Below are positions 10,403 through 19,117 of a DNA stretch of 37,049 nt, piece after piece. Positions within the stretch are counted from its first letter, which is position 1, and every line of letters starts with the position of its first letter. The stretch covers positions 1 through 37,049 of the forward strand of contig CALALQ010000278.1 of assembly GCA_937925595.1 (NCBI GenBank), given 5' to 3'. The position numbers and the translations under genes were made by a program. The notes under the pieces were generated by a model, which was given only the letters and a program-made list of their open reading frames with translations, had not been told where the DNA came from and searched no databases. The stretch is from an uncultured Demequina sp. Lineage in GTDB: Bacteria > Actinomycetota > Actinomycetes > Actinomycetales > Demequinaceae.

Positions 10403-11523
10403 TGGGCACCGCCCGCCGGCGTCGCGGTTCCACTGGCGACCTCGACCACCTGCCCGCCGAGCGCCTCCGGCACATCCTCAGCAACTGCGGCAGTGATGAG
10501 CACCTGGTTGGCTCCCGTGAGTCGCGCGGCGAGAGCCGCGCGGCGGCCGGCGTCAAGTTCGGCGAAGACGTCATCGAGGATCAGGACGGGTTCACCGTCC
10601 GCGTCTGAGTCCGGACCGCCATCCGAAGTGAGCAGGTCATACGAGCCAAGTCGCAGCGCCAGCGCACATGACCAGCTCTCGCCATGACTCGCGTATCCCT
10701 TTGCGGGAAGATCGCCGATCGAGATGAGCATGTCGTCGCGATGCGGTCCCACGAGGCACTGGCCACGCTCGATCTCCTGGTCGCGCTTTTCGGTCATCGC
10801 CGCGAGCAGCTGCACTGCGAACTCCGAGCTGGCGTCAGCCAGCGAGGAGACGATTTTGAGAGAAAATGGGGCACTGCCAGGGGCAACATCCTGATAGGCG
10901 GCAGCTGCGTACGGCTCGAGCGCCTCAACCGCGGCAAGGCGAGCCGCCATGATCCGGCCGCCGAGCTCAGCGAGCTTCTCATCCCAGATGTCGAGAACTG
11001 ACAGGTCCCCGCGCGAAGCGCGGGCGGCTTTCAGCAGGGATGTGCGCTGCTTCAGGACGCGGTCATAGTCACTCAGCACGCCCGCGTGCACGGGAGCGAG
11101 AGCCACACACAACTCATCCATGAAGTTGCGCCGCCCAGAGGGATCTCCCTTCACGAGCGCCAGGTCCTCAGGAGCGAACACGACCGTGCGCAGAATCCCA
11201 ACAAGATCCCGCGGCCGTGCCGCCGCCCTGCCAAGCCGCGCCGACTTCGCCTTGCCCGGCTCGATCGTCACCTCAAGCGTGAGCGATCGACCGCCCTTGA
11301 TGACCTTGGCTCCCACAACGGCACGTTCCGCTCCCGCCCGGATGAGCGGAGCGTCGGACGCAACCCGGTGAGAGGAAAGGGTCGAGAGATAGCGAATCGC
11401 CTCGACCAGGTTGGTTTTGCCCTGACCGTTGCGACCCACAAATGTCGTCACGCCAGGAGACAGCGGAAGACTCAGCTCGGAGTACGAGCGGAAGTCCGCC
11501 AGCTGCAGGTGAGCGACGTGCAT
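10399..11523 (-). CDS. recF: DNA replication and repair protein RecF
   Basis: 374 residues, normal length. The Walker A motif is GRNGQGKT at about 29-36, the ABC signature is SHGESWS, and Walker B is [12 protein letters not shown]. RecF is an SMC-like ATPase that helps load RecA at gaps. The ATG lies five bases after the dnaN stop, and the stop overlaps dciA. The C-terminal end is Gly/Ala-rich, without further domains. Confidence 0.96.
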   Translation of the reverse strand: MHVAHLQLADFRSYSELSLPLSPGVTTFVGRNGQGKTNLVEAIRYLSTLSSHRVASDAPLIRAGAERAVVGAKVIKGGRSLTLEVTIEPGKAKSARLGRAAARPRDLVGILRTVVFAPEDLALVKGDPSGRRNFMDELCVALAPVHAGVLSDYDRVLKQRTSLLKAARASRGDLSVLDIWDEKLAELGGRIMAARLAAVEALEPYAAAAYQDVAPGSAPFSLKIVSSLADASSEFAVQLLAAMTEKRDQEIERGQCLVGPHRDDMLISIGDLPAKGYASHGESWSCALALRLGSYDLLTSDGGPDSDADGEPVLILDDVFAELDAGRRAALAARLTGANQVLITAAVAEDVPEALGGQVVEVASGTATPAGGAQ

Positions 11524-11528
11524 GTCGC

Positions 11529-12656
11529 TTAAGAGGTGATGCGGATGGGCACCAACAGGTAGCGGAACTCAGCAGCGACGGTGCCGCCCGGCTTGTCGAT
11601 TCCCACGAACTCGACCGGCTTGGTCTCCTGGAGGAAGCCGAACTGCACGTACTCGCTCGTGAGCGCGCCAAGGCCATCGAGAAGGTACTGCGGGTTGAAC
11701 GCAACCGTGATCGCGTCGCCCTCGAGCGTTGCCTCGAGTGCCTCGGATGCCTGGGCGTCGTCGGTCTGACCAGCGTCGAGCACCACTTCGCCCTCGCCGA
11801 AGGCGAGTCGAACTGAGGAGTTGCGCTCGGCAACGAGGGACACACGACGGGTCGCGTCGATCAGATCCTGCGTGCGCACCACAGCGGTGATGGGGTTCTC
11901 ATCACGGAACAGCCGACGCACGGGCGGGTAATCTCCGTCCATCAACTGCGATGTGGTCATGAGGCCACCGGCCGAGAAGCCAATCAGGTCAACTCCGGTT
12001 CCCTCACCAAGAGCGACATCGACTTCACCCGAGCCGAGCGCCTTGGCGGTGTCGCTCAGGGTCTTGGCGCGCACGAGCGCAACCGTAGAAACATCGGACT
12101 TAGCCGGCTTCCACTCGAGCTCGCGCAGCGCGAGTCGGTAGCGGTCGGTGGCAAGCAGCGAGATGGTCGAGCCTTCGATCTCGAGACGCACGGCCGTGAG
12201 GATCGGCAGTGTCTCATCGCGCGACGCCGCAGACGTCACCTGGGAAACCGCCTGCTGCAGCGCGGCGCCATCGACAACACCGGCGCGTTCGGGCAGTTCA
12301 GGGAGAGTGGGGTACTGGTCAACGGGCATGGTCGCGAGAGTGAAGCGCGACGCACCGCATGTGACAGAGACCTTGGTGCCATCGAGAGCGAACTGCACCG
12401 GCTTATGCGGCAGGGCGTTCGCGATCTCACGCAGCAGACGACCAGAGACAAGTGCCTCGCCGGCCTCTTCGACATCGGCGGCGTACTCGCTGCGCGCGGC
12501 AACCTCATAGTCGAAGCTCGACAGCGTCACGGTGCCAGCGGAATCCGCGACTATGCGCACTCCAGCAAGGACCGGAACCGGCGGCCGAGCCGGCACCGCA
12601 CGGGAAACCCAGGCCACAGCGTCGGCCAGGACATCTCGCTCGACGGAAAACTTCAT
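11529..12656 (-). CDS. dnaN: DNA polymerase III beta sliding clamp
   Basis: 375 residues with the three repeated clamp domains. The start [14 protein letters not shown] is typical, and the C-terminus [10 protein letters not shown] matches the conserved end of the clamp that lines the peptide-binding pocket. The ring tethers polymerase III and other partners to DNA. The ATG has AAGGAG seven bases upstream. It is followed after five bases by recF. The upstream gap to dnaA is the presumed origin. Confidence 0.97.
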   Translation of the reverse strand: MKFSVERDVLADAVAWVSRAVPARPPVPVLAGVRIVADSAGTVTLSSFDYEVAARSEYAADVEEAGEALVSGRLLREIANALPHKPVQFALDGTKVSVTCGASRFTLATMPVDQYPTLPELPERAGVVDGAALQQAVSQVTSAASRDETLPILTAVRLEIEGSTISLLATDRYRLALRELEWKPAKSDVSTVALVRAKTLSDTAKALGSGEVDVALGEGTGVDLIGFSAGGLMTTSQLMDGDYPPVRRLFRDENPITAVVRTQDLIDATRRVSLVAERNSSVRLAFGEGEVVLDAGQTDDAQASEALEATLEGDAITVAFNPQYLLDGLGALTSEYVQFGFLQETKPVEFVGIDKPGGTVAAEFRYLLVPIRITS

Positions 12657-12785
12657 TGCTTACTCCTTGGGTAACTGGGCCACAGACTACGCCAACCGTG
12701 TGACGCACACAGCGCGCAGCGTCATGAAGGACCAGTGGATGAATGACAAGAAGAGATGAGAAGTAGTCATAGGTCCTGTCAGTTC

Positions 12786-12794
12786 TGTGGATAC
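12786..12794 (-). promoter_or_regulatory. DnaA box, one mismatch
   Basis: GTATCCACA on the minus strand, one change from TTATCCACA, in the putative origin. Confidence 0.5.
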
Positions 12795-12963
12795 CCGGCG
12801 AAATACCTGGTATTCGCTTGCCCGACGCTGTGCAGACTCTGCGGATGACGGCACCGAATCACAAGATTGGGTGGGGATTCGGATCTGAGCCTCCCCAGCG
12901 TCGGGAAGTAATTCACACGCCGTACCCAAGCTCGAAAGTGTGATTCCACGAAAGTCCACAAAG

Positions 12964-12972
12964 TTATCCACA
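12964..12972 (+). promoter_or_regulatory. DnaA box, perfect consensus
   Basis: TTATCCACA in the dnaA-dnaN gap, 51 bases downstream of the dnaA stop codon in the direction of dnaA transcription. Confidence 0.75.
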
Positions 12973-13022
12973 GGTGTGAACGGCGTGTCGCACCGGCGTG
13001 TCGCAGAAAGTTGTGGGAAACC

Positions 13023-14408
13023 TCAGCCGCGGGAGCGCTGCTTGATGCGGCCGTGGATCTCGTTGACCTGGTTGTAGGTCTGACGACGCTGGCCCATCTG
13101 CTCTTCAATCTTCTTCACCGCGTACATGACGGTGGTGTGGTCCTTGCCACCAAAGTGCTCGCCGATCTTGGGGAGCGAGAGGTCAGTGAGTTGCCGGCAC
13201 AGGTACATCGCGATCTGACGAGCAGTCACGTAGACGCGGCTGCGGCTGGTGCCCGTGAGCTCATCCATGCTGATGCCGTAGTACTCGGCGGTGGTGCCGA
13301 TGATCATCGATGCGGTGATCTCCGAGTCGTCGTCGCTGATGAGGTCCTTCAGAACCACTTGAGCGAGGCTGAGATCGACGGGCTGCTTGTTGAGAGCCGC
13401 GAATGCGGTGACGCGAATGAGAGCACCTTCGAGCTCGCGGATGTTGCTCGTGATGTTCGACGCGATGTACTCGAGAACATCCGAGGGCGCCTGGACATCG
13501 TCCGCAGCCGCCTTCTTGCGAAGAATCGCGATGCGGGTCTCGAGGTCAGGGGCCTGAACATCGGTCATGAGGCCCCACTCGAAACGAGTGCGCATGCGCT
13601 CTTCAATGCCGTCAAGGTTTCGAGGGCTCACATCCGAGGTGATGACGACGTGCTTGCCAGCGTTGTGCAGCGCATTGAACGTGTGGAAGAACTCCTCGAG
13701 AGTCTGCTCCTTGCCTTGCAGGAACTGGATGTCGTCGATGAGGAGAACGTCGACCTCGCGGTAGTGACGCTTGAAGCTCAGGCTGCGGTCATCGCGAATC
13801 GAGTTGATGAAGTCATTGGTGAACTCCTCAGAGTTCACGTACCGCACCTTGGCCTGCGGCTTGAAGCGCAGTGTGTAGTGACCGATCGCGTGAAGCAGAT
13901 GCGTCTTGCCAAGACCCGAGTCGCCATAGATGAACAGCGGGTTGTACGTCTTGCCCGGGCTTTCGGCGACCGCAAGAGCTGCGGCATGAGCAAAGCGGTT
14001 CGACGGACCGATGACAAAGGTGTCGAAGGTGTAGCGAGGATTGAGGTGAGGATCATCGCTGTGAGCCGGAGCGCTGCTCCGACTCGTGGGCTTCGCGGGA
14101 ACCTCATCCGGAACCTCCGGCACCGGCGGCGGAGTGACCGAAGCGTCAACCGTGACGGCAATCCTGACCTCACGGCCGAGTACCTCGCTGAGCGCTTCGG
14201 TGATGGGACCGCGGATGGTCGATTCGACGTAGTTCTTGGTGAAGTCCTCAGCCACTGCGAGGAAGACGTTGTCCTCAACTACAGCAAGCGGCTTGACCAG
14301 ACGGAGGAAAGAGCGGTTCTGCGCTGAGAGCTGAGGATCTGCGGAGAGCTGCTGCACGGCACGAGACCACACCTCATCTACCGGCAGGTCGGTGGGAGCC
14401 TCCGTCAT
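13023..14408 (-). CDS. dnaA: Chromosomal replication initiator DnaA
   Basis: 461 residues. Domain I covers about 1-90, a Pro/Ser-rich domain II about 90-140, then the AAA+ domain with Walker A GDSGLGKT and Walker B VLLIDDIQFL. Domain IV has the DnaA-box-binding signature around GGKDHTTVMYAVKKIE. DnaA-ATP binds origin boxes and opens the duplex. The ATG at 14408 is preceded by GAGGGGAC; the open frame continues upstream, but that part is not DnaA-like. A TTTTCCACA near-box at 14445 in its leader suggests possible autoregulation. Confidence 0.97.
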   Translation of the reverse strand: MTEAPTDLPVDEVWSRAVQQLSADPQLSAQNRSFLRLVKPLAVVEDNVFLAVAEDFTKNYVESTIRGPITEALSEVLGREVRIAVTVDASVTPPPVPEVPDEVPAKPTSRSSAPAHSDDPHLNPRYTFDTFVIGPSNRFAHAAALAVAESPGKTYNPLFIYGDSGLGKTHLLHAIGHYTLRFKPQAKVRYVNSEEFTNDFINSIRDDRSLSFKRHYREVDVLLIDDIQFLQGKEQTLEEFFHTFNALHNAGKHVVITSDVSPRNLDGIEERMRTRFEWGLMTDVQAPDLETRIAILRKKAAADDVQAPSDVLEYIASNITSNIRELEGALIRVTAFAALNKQPVDLSLAQVVLKDLISDDDSEITASMIIGTTAEYYGISMDELTGTSRSRVYVTARQIAMYLCRQLTDLSLPKIGEHFGGKDHTTVMYAVKKIEEQMGQRRQTYNQVNEIHGRIKQRSRG

Positions 14409-14444
14409 GTCCCCTCGATCTCCTTCATACGAACAGAACTTCAG

Positions 14445-14453
14445 TTTTCCACA
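14445..14453 (+). promoter_or_regulatory. DnaA box-like site upstream of dnaA
   Basis: TTTTCCACA, one mismatch from TTATCCACA, 37 bases before the dnaA start. It could serve autoregulation of dnaA or belong to a second origin segment in the 257-base dnaA-rpmH gap, which otherwise holds the two divergent promoters. Confidence 0.4.
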
Positions 14454-14586
14454 ACGCTTTGCACAACCGGTTGACGCCGTGTCACCTATTCGTAACGCGA
14501 CACACCGGCGTGTCCTCCGCAACTTGTGGGCTGTGATGAGGGAGCCTAGCCTGTTCACGACAAAGCACCAACGCGAGCGGCCAGAT

Positions 14587-14615
14587 TTGACCCTGGCGGG
14601 TACGTCGCGTAATGT
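14587..14615 (+). promoter_or_regulatory. rpmH: rpmH promoter, -35 TTGACC and -10 TAATGT
   Basis: TTGACC at 14587-14592 and TAATGT at 14610-14615 are separated by exactly 17 bases. The start codon of rpmH follows about 50 bases later, leaving a short leader with GGGAG. This is the best housekeeping-type promoter in the window and probably drives the rpmH-rnpA-yidD-yidC genes. Confidence 0.75.
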
Positions 14616-14665
14616 TGGTGCGCTGTTCTGACCACCCCCCAATTACCTGTCTAGGGAGCACGCCC

Positions 14666-14803
14666 GTGAGCAAGCGGACCTTCCAGCCCAACAATCGTAA
14701 GCGCGCCAAGACGCACGGTTTCCGTCTGCGTATGCGCACTCGCGCGGGCCGCTCGATCCTGGCGTCGCGCCGTCGCAAGGGGCGCTCGAGCCTCTCGGCG
14801 TAA
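14666..14803 (+). CDS. rpmH: 50S ribosomal protein L34
   Basis: 45 residues, highly basic, with the full L34 pattern: [19 protein letters not shown], then [17 protein letters not shown]. It is a small protein of the large ribosomal subunit. The start is a GTG with GGGAG eight bases upstream. It is short and easily missed because the open frame extends further upstream. rnpA follows after one base. Confidence 0.97.
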   Translation: MSKRTFQPNNRKRAKTHGFRLRMRTRAGRSILASRRRKGRSSLSA

Positions 14804-14804
14804 G

Positions 14805-15149
14805 TTGCTCCCCGCTTCGCAGAGACTGACATCATCTGCTGACTTTCAGAAGGTGATGCGCCAGGGTTCGCGAGCGGGACGCAGCACGTTAGTAGTTCAT
14901 CTGGCGATGACCGGCAATGCCAAGCGCATGGCCGGTTTCGCTGTTTCTAGGGCAGTAGGAGGCGCCGTGGTTCGCAATCGCGTCAAGCGTCGCCTTCGCG
15001 CCCTTATGGCAGACGTTCTTCCCACCCTCCCGGCCGGGTCGGCGGTGGTCGTACGCGCCCTTCCCCCCGCTGCCGAGGCCAGCTTTGGTGAGCTGCGAGC
15101 GGACCTCAACTCCGCCGTCGGGCATGCGCTGACTAAGGTGAGCGCATGA
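14805..15149 (+). CDS. rnpA: Ribonuclease P protein component
   Basis: 114 residues. The protein starts [17 protein letters not shown], typical of RnpA, and contains the RNA-binding RNR motif in [13 protein letters not shown] (about 63-75). It assists the RNase P RNA in maturing tRNA 5' ends. The start is a TTG placed one base after the rpmH stop, so it probably depends on coupling. Its stop overlaps the yidD ATG. Confidence 0.95.
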   Translation: MLPASQRLTSSADFQKVMRQGSRAGRSTLVVHLAMTGNAKRMAGFAVSRAVGGAVVRNRVKRRLRALMADVLPTLPAGSAVVVRALPPAAEASFGELRADLNSAVGHALTKVSA

Positions 15150-15451
15150 GCCGCGCCCTGTCCGCCGTCAAGCGCGCCCCCCAACTCGTTGTCATGGGGC
15201 TGATCCGCGGCTACCAGCTGGGCATCTCACCTATGACGGGACCGAGCTGCAAGTACTACCCGTCGTGCTCCACCTATGGGATGGAAGCAGTGAAGACTCA
15301 CGGCGCGATCGTTGGGCTTGCACTCGCGGCCTGGCGCATCGTGCGCTGCAACCCGTGGAGCGTTGGAGGCGTTGACGACGTGCCGGCTCCCGGCGACAAG
15401 CTTTTCCGGATTCACCGGAACAACCATGAGCACACGCTCGCGAACATCTGA
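15146..15451 (+). CDS. yidD: Membrane protein insertion efficiency factor YidD
   Basis: 101 residues with the YidD core: [31 protein letters not shown], including the conserved cysteines, then CNPW. It is a small peripheral membrane protein that aids YidC-dependent insertion. The ATG overlaps the rnpA stop (ATGA). yidC starts 14 bases downstream. Confidence 0.95.
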   Translation: MSRALSAVKRAPQLVVMGLIRGYQLGISPMTGPSCKYYPSCSTYGMEAVKTHGAIVGLALAAWRIVRCNPWSVGGVDDVPAPGDKLFRIHRNNHEHTLANI

Positions 15452-15465
15452 GGACACTGGTCACT

Positions 15466-16557
15466 TTGTTTGAGACGATTCTTGCCCCCATCGAGTGGGT
15501 GGTCGCGGCCATCATGGTCGTCTGGCACCAGCTCTTCACATTGATTGGCCTTGATTCGGATGGCGGCGCTGCCTGGGGTCTGTCGATCGTTGGCCTCGTG
15601 GTCACGATCCGCATCATCCTGATCCCGCTGTTTGTGAAGCAGATCAAGGCATCGCGAGCGATGCAGATGATCGCGCCAGAACTCAAGGCGGTGCAGGCCA
15701 AGTACAAGGGCAAGAAGGACCAGGCATCTCGCGAGGCGATGAGCCGCGAGACCATGGAGCTGTACGCCAAGCACCGCACGAACCCGTTCTCCTCGTGCAT
15801 GCCGATGCTGCTCCAGGCCCCGATCTTCTTCGCGTTGTTCCGTGTGCTCAACTACAAGCTCAAGGAAGGCGGCATCGGCCTCCTCACTCCTGAGCTGGCC
15901 AAGCAGGCTGAGAACGCCTCGATCTTCGGAGCGAAGCTCTCAGAGAGCTTCCTTATGACGACTGGCAACGCCAGCGCCAAGATCGTGTCCGCGGTGCTCA
16001 TCGTTGCGATGGTCGCGACGACGTTCCTCACGCAGCGTCAGCTGACCCGCAAGAACATGCCCAAGTCTGCGCTTGAGGGCCCCATGGCTCGCCAGCAGCA
16101 GATGCTCATGTATGCGCTGCCGTTCATCTTCGTCATCACCGGCCCCAACTTCCCCGTTGGTGTTCTCATCTACTGGACCACCACGAACTTGTGGACCATG
16201 GGTCAGCAGTACTACGTCATCAAGCGCAACCCCACTCCGGGATCCGAGGCCGAGCGCATCTACCTTGAGAAGAAGAAGGCCAAGGAGCAGGCACGTGCGC
16301 TGCGCCGTGGCGAGACCACTCTCGAGCAGCTTGAAGCAGAGAAGCAGGCGGAGATCGAGGCCGCTCGCGGTCAGCGTCAGCAGCCCAAGCGAGCGTCGCG
16401 GTCCAAGCGCCAGGGCGGCGGCCCCAAGCCAGTGGCAGCCGAAGGCGCTCCCGCGCAGCCGTCGGGGACGCTAGCGCCAGCCGAGTCGAGCGCCATCGAT
16501 GAGTCTGCAGAAGAGCAGCCCGCGCAGCAGCCGCAGGGCAAGAAGAAAAAGAAGTGA
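15466..16557 (+). CDS. yidC: Membrane protein insertase YidC/OxaI
   Basis: 363 residues. Five membrane segments are visible. Arg49, in VVTIRIILIPL, matches the conserved groove arginine of bacterial YidC. The NPFSSCMPMLLQAPIFFALFRVL segment is typical, and the long basic Lys-rich C-terminal tail (about 265-363) may contact ribosomes. It inserts membrane proteins alone or with SecYEG. The start is a TTG with GAGGAC about 11 bases upstream, between the yidD stop and the first membrane helix. The stop codon is followed by jag, whose frame is also open from an overlapping GTG at 16554. Confidence 0.95.
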   Translation: MFETILAPIEWVVAAIMVVWHQLFTLIGLDSDGGAAWGLSIVGLVVTIRIILIPLFVKQIKASRAMQMIAPELKAVQAKYKGKKDQASREAMSRETMELYAKHRTNPFSSCMPMLLQAPIFFALFRVLNYKLKEGGIGLLTPELAKQAENASIFGAKLSESFLMTTGNASAKIVSAVLIVAMVATTFLTQRQLTRKNMPKSALEGPMARQQQMLMYALPFIFVITGPNFPVGVLIYWTTTNLWTMGQQYYVIKRNPTPGSEAERIYLEKKKAKEQARALRRGETTLEQLEAEKQAEIEAARGQRQQPKRASRSKRQGGGPKPVAAEGAPAQPSGTLAPAESSAIDESAEEQPAQQPQGKKKKK

Positions 16558-16580
16558 CCCACCCGATCTCTGGAGAGACC

Positions 16581-17069
16581 ATGACTGAAGACACCGCACG
16601 CGCGCGCCTCGACGCCGAGGGCGACGCCGCAGCCGACTTCCTTGAGGAGCTGCTCGACATCCTCGACATGGACGGCGACATCGACATCTCTGTTGAGGCT
16701 GGAAGGGCAAAGGTTGCCATCGTCTCTGAGGGTCCCAACCAGAACCTCAAGCGACTTGTTGGCGCTGAGGGCGAGGTGCTCGATGCCCTGCAGGACCTCG
16801 CGCGGCTGGCCGTGCAGTCCGAGACCGGTGAGATCAGCCGCCTTATGCTCGACATCGCCGACTACCGTGCCGGCCGCCGTGAGCGCCTTGCTGAGGTGGC
16901 CCGTGATGCTGTGGCCCAGGTCAACGAGGGGGCCGCTCGTGTTGCCCTCCAGCCGATGAATGCGTACGAGCGCAAGGTTGTTCACGACGTCGTTCTTGAG
17001 GCTGGCCTGACCTCTGAGTCGGAGGGCGAGGAGCCGCACCGCTACGTCGTGGTGCTCCCCAAGGCCTGA
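16581..17069 (+). CDS. jag: Jag/KhpB RNA-binding protein (KH and R3H domains)
   Basis: 162 residues. The KH domain (about 45-100) has its loop as GAEGEVLDALQDL instead of the usual GKRG-type loop, and the R3H domain (about 100-160) has ERKVVHDVV with EEPHRYVVV. The family binds RNA and in Gram-positives affects cell elongation and envelope synthesis. I chose the ATG at 16581 because GGAGAG lies five bases upstream; a GTG at 16554 overlapping the yidC stop is the alternative. The acidic loop change could weaken nucleic acid contact of the KH domain. It is placed, as usual, between yidC and rsmG. Confidence 0.93.
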   Translation: MTEDTARARLDAEGDAAADFLEELLDILDMDGDIDISVEAGRAKVAIVSEGPNQNLKRLVGAEGEVLDALQDLARLAVQSETGEISRLMLDIADYRAGRRERLAEVARDAVAQVNEGAARVALQPMNAYERKVVHDVVLEAGLTSESEGEEPHRYVVVLPKA

Positions 17070-17085
17070 CGTTTCACGTGAAAAA
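17070..17085. promoter_or_regulatory. parS site 1
   Basis: CGTTTCACGTGAAAAA matches the consensus TGTTTCACGTGAAACA at 14 of 16 positions, with an intact central TTTCACGTGAAA. It lies between jag and rsmG and binds ParB. Confidence 0.85.
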
Positions 17086-17098
17086 TCGGTGAGTGGTG

Positions 17099-17776
17099 AT
17101 GGCTGACGAGACGGGCGACGAGGCCCTTGCGGCCGGTGCCGTGCGCGACCTCAGTACGGATCCACTCGACGGCGATCCGGCCGTCATCGAGTACTTCGGC
17201 GATCGGTACGACGCCGTGCGTGCCTTTGGCGCTCTGCTTGCGGACCAAGGCGAGCTGCGTGGGCTGATCGGGCCCCGTGAACTCAGCCGTATCTGGGAGC
17301 GCCACCTGCTGAACTCGGCGGCAGTGGTTCCCTTTCTTGGCGAGGGCGTGCTCGTGGACGTGGGCTCCGGAGCGGGCCTTCCCGGTCTGGTGATCGCCGC
17401 GATGGAGCCCGAGCGCCATATCGTGCTCGTCGAGCCCATGGAGCGCCGCTGCGCATGGTTGCGAGAGGCGTCCGAGGAATTGGGGCTCACTGGCGTGACG
17501 GTGGTTAGGGGCAGGGCAGAAGAGGTTCGCGACGTGGTCGAGGCCGACGTCATCACGGCCCGCGCAGTCGCGTCGATCGACAAGCTCGTGAAGTGGACCG
17601 CGCCGCTCCTGGCGCCGGGTGGACGCATGGCTCTGCTCAAAGGCCGCACGGCCGCCGATGAGGTCGAGAAGGCAAAGTATGTCTTGCGCCGCGCGGGCCT
17701 CACGGCGGAGATTCACGGCGCTCCAACGGTGCCGGGACTTGAGCCCACAACGGTCGTCACGCTTTCTCGTGGTTGA
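17099..17776 (+). CDS. rsmG: 16S rRNA (guanine527-N7)-methyltransferase RsmG
   Basis: About 225 residues. The SAM-binding motif VDVGSGAGLPGLVIA is present, as is ELSRIWERHLLNSAAV, the usual lead-in of the family, and ITARAVASIDKL further on. It methylates G527 of 16S rRNA; loss gives low-level streptomycin resistance in other bacteria. ATG 17099 is favoured over two GTG codons at 17093 and 17096 because GGTGAG is then suitably spaced. parS site 1 lies just upstream. Confidence 0.94.
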   Translation: MADETGDEALAAGAVRDLSTDPLDGDPAVIEYFGDRYDAVRAFGALLADQGELRGLIGPRELSRIWERHLLNSAAVVPFLGEGVLVDVGSGAGLPGLVIAAMEPERHIVLVEPMERRCAWLREASEELGLTGVTVVRGRAEEVRDVVEADVITARAVASIDKLVKWTAPLLAPGGRMALLKGRTAADEVEKAKYVLRRAGLTAEIHGAPTVPGLEPTTVVTLSRG

Positions 17777-17916
17777 CCTCTCCCCAGCGCTTTCCACAGG
17801 CACACCGTGCGCAGAACGGGGTTTTCCCCCGAGGTCTCCACAGGCAGTTCCAGCCGGGTAAAGTCGTTTTCCTATGCCCCGCGGGGCGAGGTCGGCGCCG
17901 CCGGTTGCGGTGCCGC

Positions 17917-17932
17917 CGTTTCACGTGAAACA
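17917..17932. promoter_or_regulatory. parS site 2
   Basis: CGTTTCACGTGAAACA, 15 of 16 positions of the consensus. It is in the 207-base gap before parA, which also holds a TAAAGT hexamer near 17859 that may be a -10 box and a CGGGG-TTTT-CCCC hairpin at 17817-17829. Confidence 0.93.
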
Positions 17933-17983
17933 TAGGCAAGGCGGCCTTGCGCCGCTCTAGGCAGAAGGACGAAAGGTGGGCCT

Positions 17984-19117
17984 GTGTCGCAAGACGAGTC
18001 CGTGATCTCGACGCAGAGCGGATTGCCCCGACGGGAGAGCAGCTACCACGATCGTCCTGAGATGCCGTCCTATTCGTCTGTCGCTGGCGAGACGGTGTCC
18101 GAGTCCACCACCGGTCTGCCCGAGGCACCCGGGGTTCGCGATCCGCTGCCCTCCGGCGAGAGCGAGTCTGGCGGGCCCACAGCCGACGTTTCACGTGAAA
18201 CAACAGATCCTTTTGCAGCGCTCGAGGTGGACGGCAGCCCCTTGGCCGCCGAGATGATTGCCACCGAGCGCCTTCGTCGGGAGCTCGAGGAGAAGGGCTT
18301 TCCCCGACCCGCCAAGACCCGCATCTTCGCGGTGTCCAATCAGAAGGGCGGCGTGGGCAAGACCACGACATCGGTCAATGTCGCCGCCGCACTCGCACAG
18401 CATGGAGCCAACGTCCTCGTCATCGATGCGGACCCACAGGGAAATGCCTCCACCGCCCTTGGCGTTGAGCATCGATCCGGCACCCCTTCCATCTATGACG
18501 TGCTCCTCGATGATGTGCCGATGGCTCGCGTGGCGCAGCGCTCGCCCCACATCAACACCCTCTGGTGCATCCCTGCAACTATCGACCTCGCCGGCGCCGA
18601 CATCGAACTCGTGAGCGTCGTTCGCCGCGAGTTCCGGCTGCACGATGCGCTCCGCGATCTGCTCGCGGGAGCGGGCAAGGAGCTCGACTACGTCTTCATC
18701 GACTGCCCGCCGAGCCTTGGACTGCTCACCCTGAACGCCATGGTCACGGCCACCGAGGTGCTGATTCCGATTCAGTGCGAGTACTACGCCCTCGAAGGCC
18801 TCACGCAGCTCATCAAGACTGTGGACATGGTGAAGAAGCACCTCAACCCGGGACTGCACGTCTCGACGATCGTCCTCACGATGTACGACGCCCGCACCAA
18901 CCTCGCACGCGATGTCGCCGAGGAAGTGCGCAGCCACTTCCCTGAGCAGACACTCGAGACCACTGTTCCGCGATCAGTGCGTGTGTCTGAGGCACCGAGT
19001 TTTGGACAGACCGTTATGACCCATGACCCGCACTCGACGGGCGCCGTCGCCTATCTGGCGATAGCGTCGGACATCGCGTCGCGCGGGGCGGCACACCAGC
19101 CAGGAGGAGACACGTGA
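17984..19117 (+). CDS. parA: Chromosome partitioning ATPase ParA (Soj)
   Basis: 377 residues. The deviant Walker A is KGGVGKTTT at 121-129, followed by VLVIDADPQGNAS and, later, IDCPPSLGLLTLNA. ParA binds DNA non-specifically and moves ParB-parS complexes. About 110 residues precede the ATPase core, rich in Ser, Pro and Glu. Inside this tail, residues 69-73 (VSRET) are encoded by a parS site. The GTG start has AAAGGTGGG upstream. The stop overlaps the parB GTG. The extension is common in actinobacterial ParA and may be flexible. Confidence 0.95.
   Translation: MSQDESVISTQSGLPRRESSYHDRPEMPSYSSVAGETVSESTTGLPEAPGVRDPLPSGESESGGPTADVSRETTDPFAALEVDGSPLAAEMIATERLRRELEEKGFPRPAKTRIFAVSNQKGGVGKTTTSVNVAAALAQHGANVLVIDADPQGNASTALGVEHRSGTPSIYDVLLDDVPMARVAQRSPHINTLWCIPATIDLAGADIELVSVVRREFRLHDALRDLLAGAGKELDYVFIDCPPSLGLLTLNAMVTATEVLIPIQCEYYALEGLTQLIKTVDMVKKHLNPGLHVSTIVLTMYDARTNLARDVAEEVRSHFPEQTLETTVPRSVRVSEAPSFGQTVMTHDPHSTGAVAYLAIASDIASRGAAHQPGGDT
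18187..18202. promoter_or_regulatory. parS site 3, inside parA
   Basis: CGTTTCACGTGAAACA, 15 of 16 positions, within the parA coding region where it encodes VSRET. Confidence 0.93.

Larger units (their letters stand above)
12657..13022. other. oriC: Probable chromosomal replication origin (oriC)
   Basis: This 366-base gap between dnaA and dnaN is where actinobacterial origins usually lie. It holds a perfect DnaA box TTATCCACA at 12964-12972 and a one-mismatch box (GTATCCACA, reverse strand) at 12786-12794. Weaker candidates are AAGTCCACA near 12953 and TTTCCCACA (reverse) near 13013. A near-palindrome GCGAAATACCTGGTATTCGC lies at 12798-12817. CCCGACGCTG (12821-12830) and CAGCGTCGGG (12896-12905) form a perfect 10-bp inverted repeat around an inner one (CCGAATC 12854-12860, GATTCGG 12876-12882). 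Strict boxes are few, so experimental support is lacking. No gene is seen here. Confidence 0.65.

Noticed and set aside
17817..17829. Terminator after rsmG
   Set aside because: The 5-bp stem with a TTTT loop is short and no T-run follows; kept only as a note with the parS 2 region.
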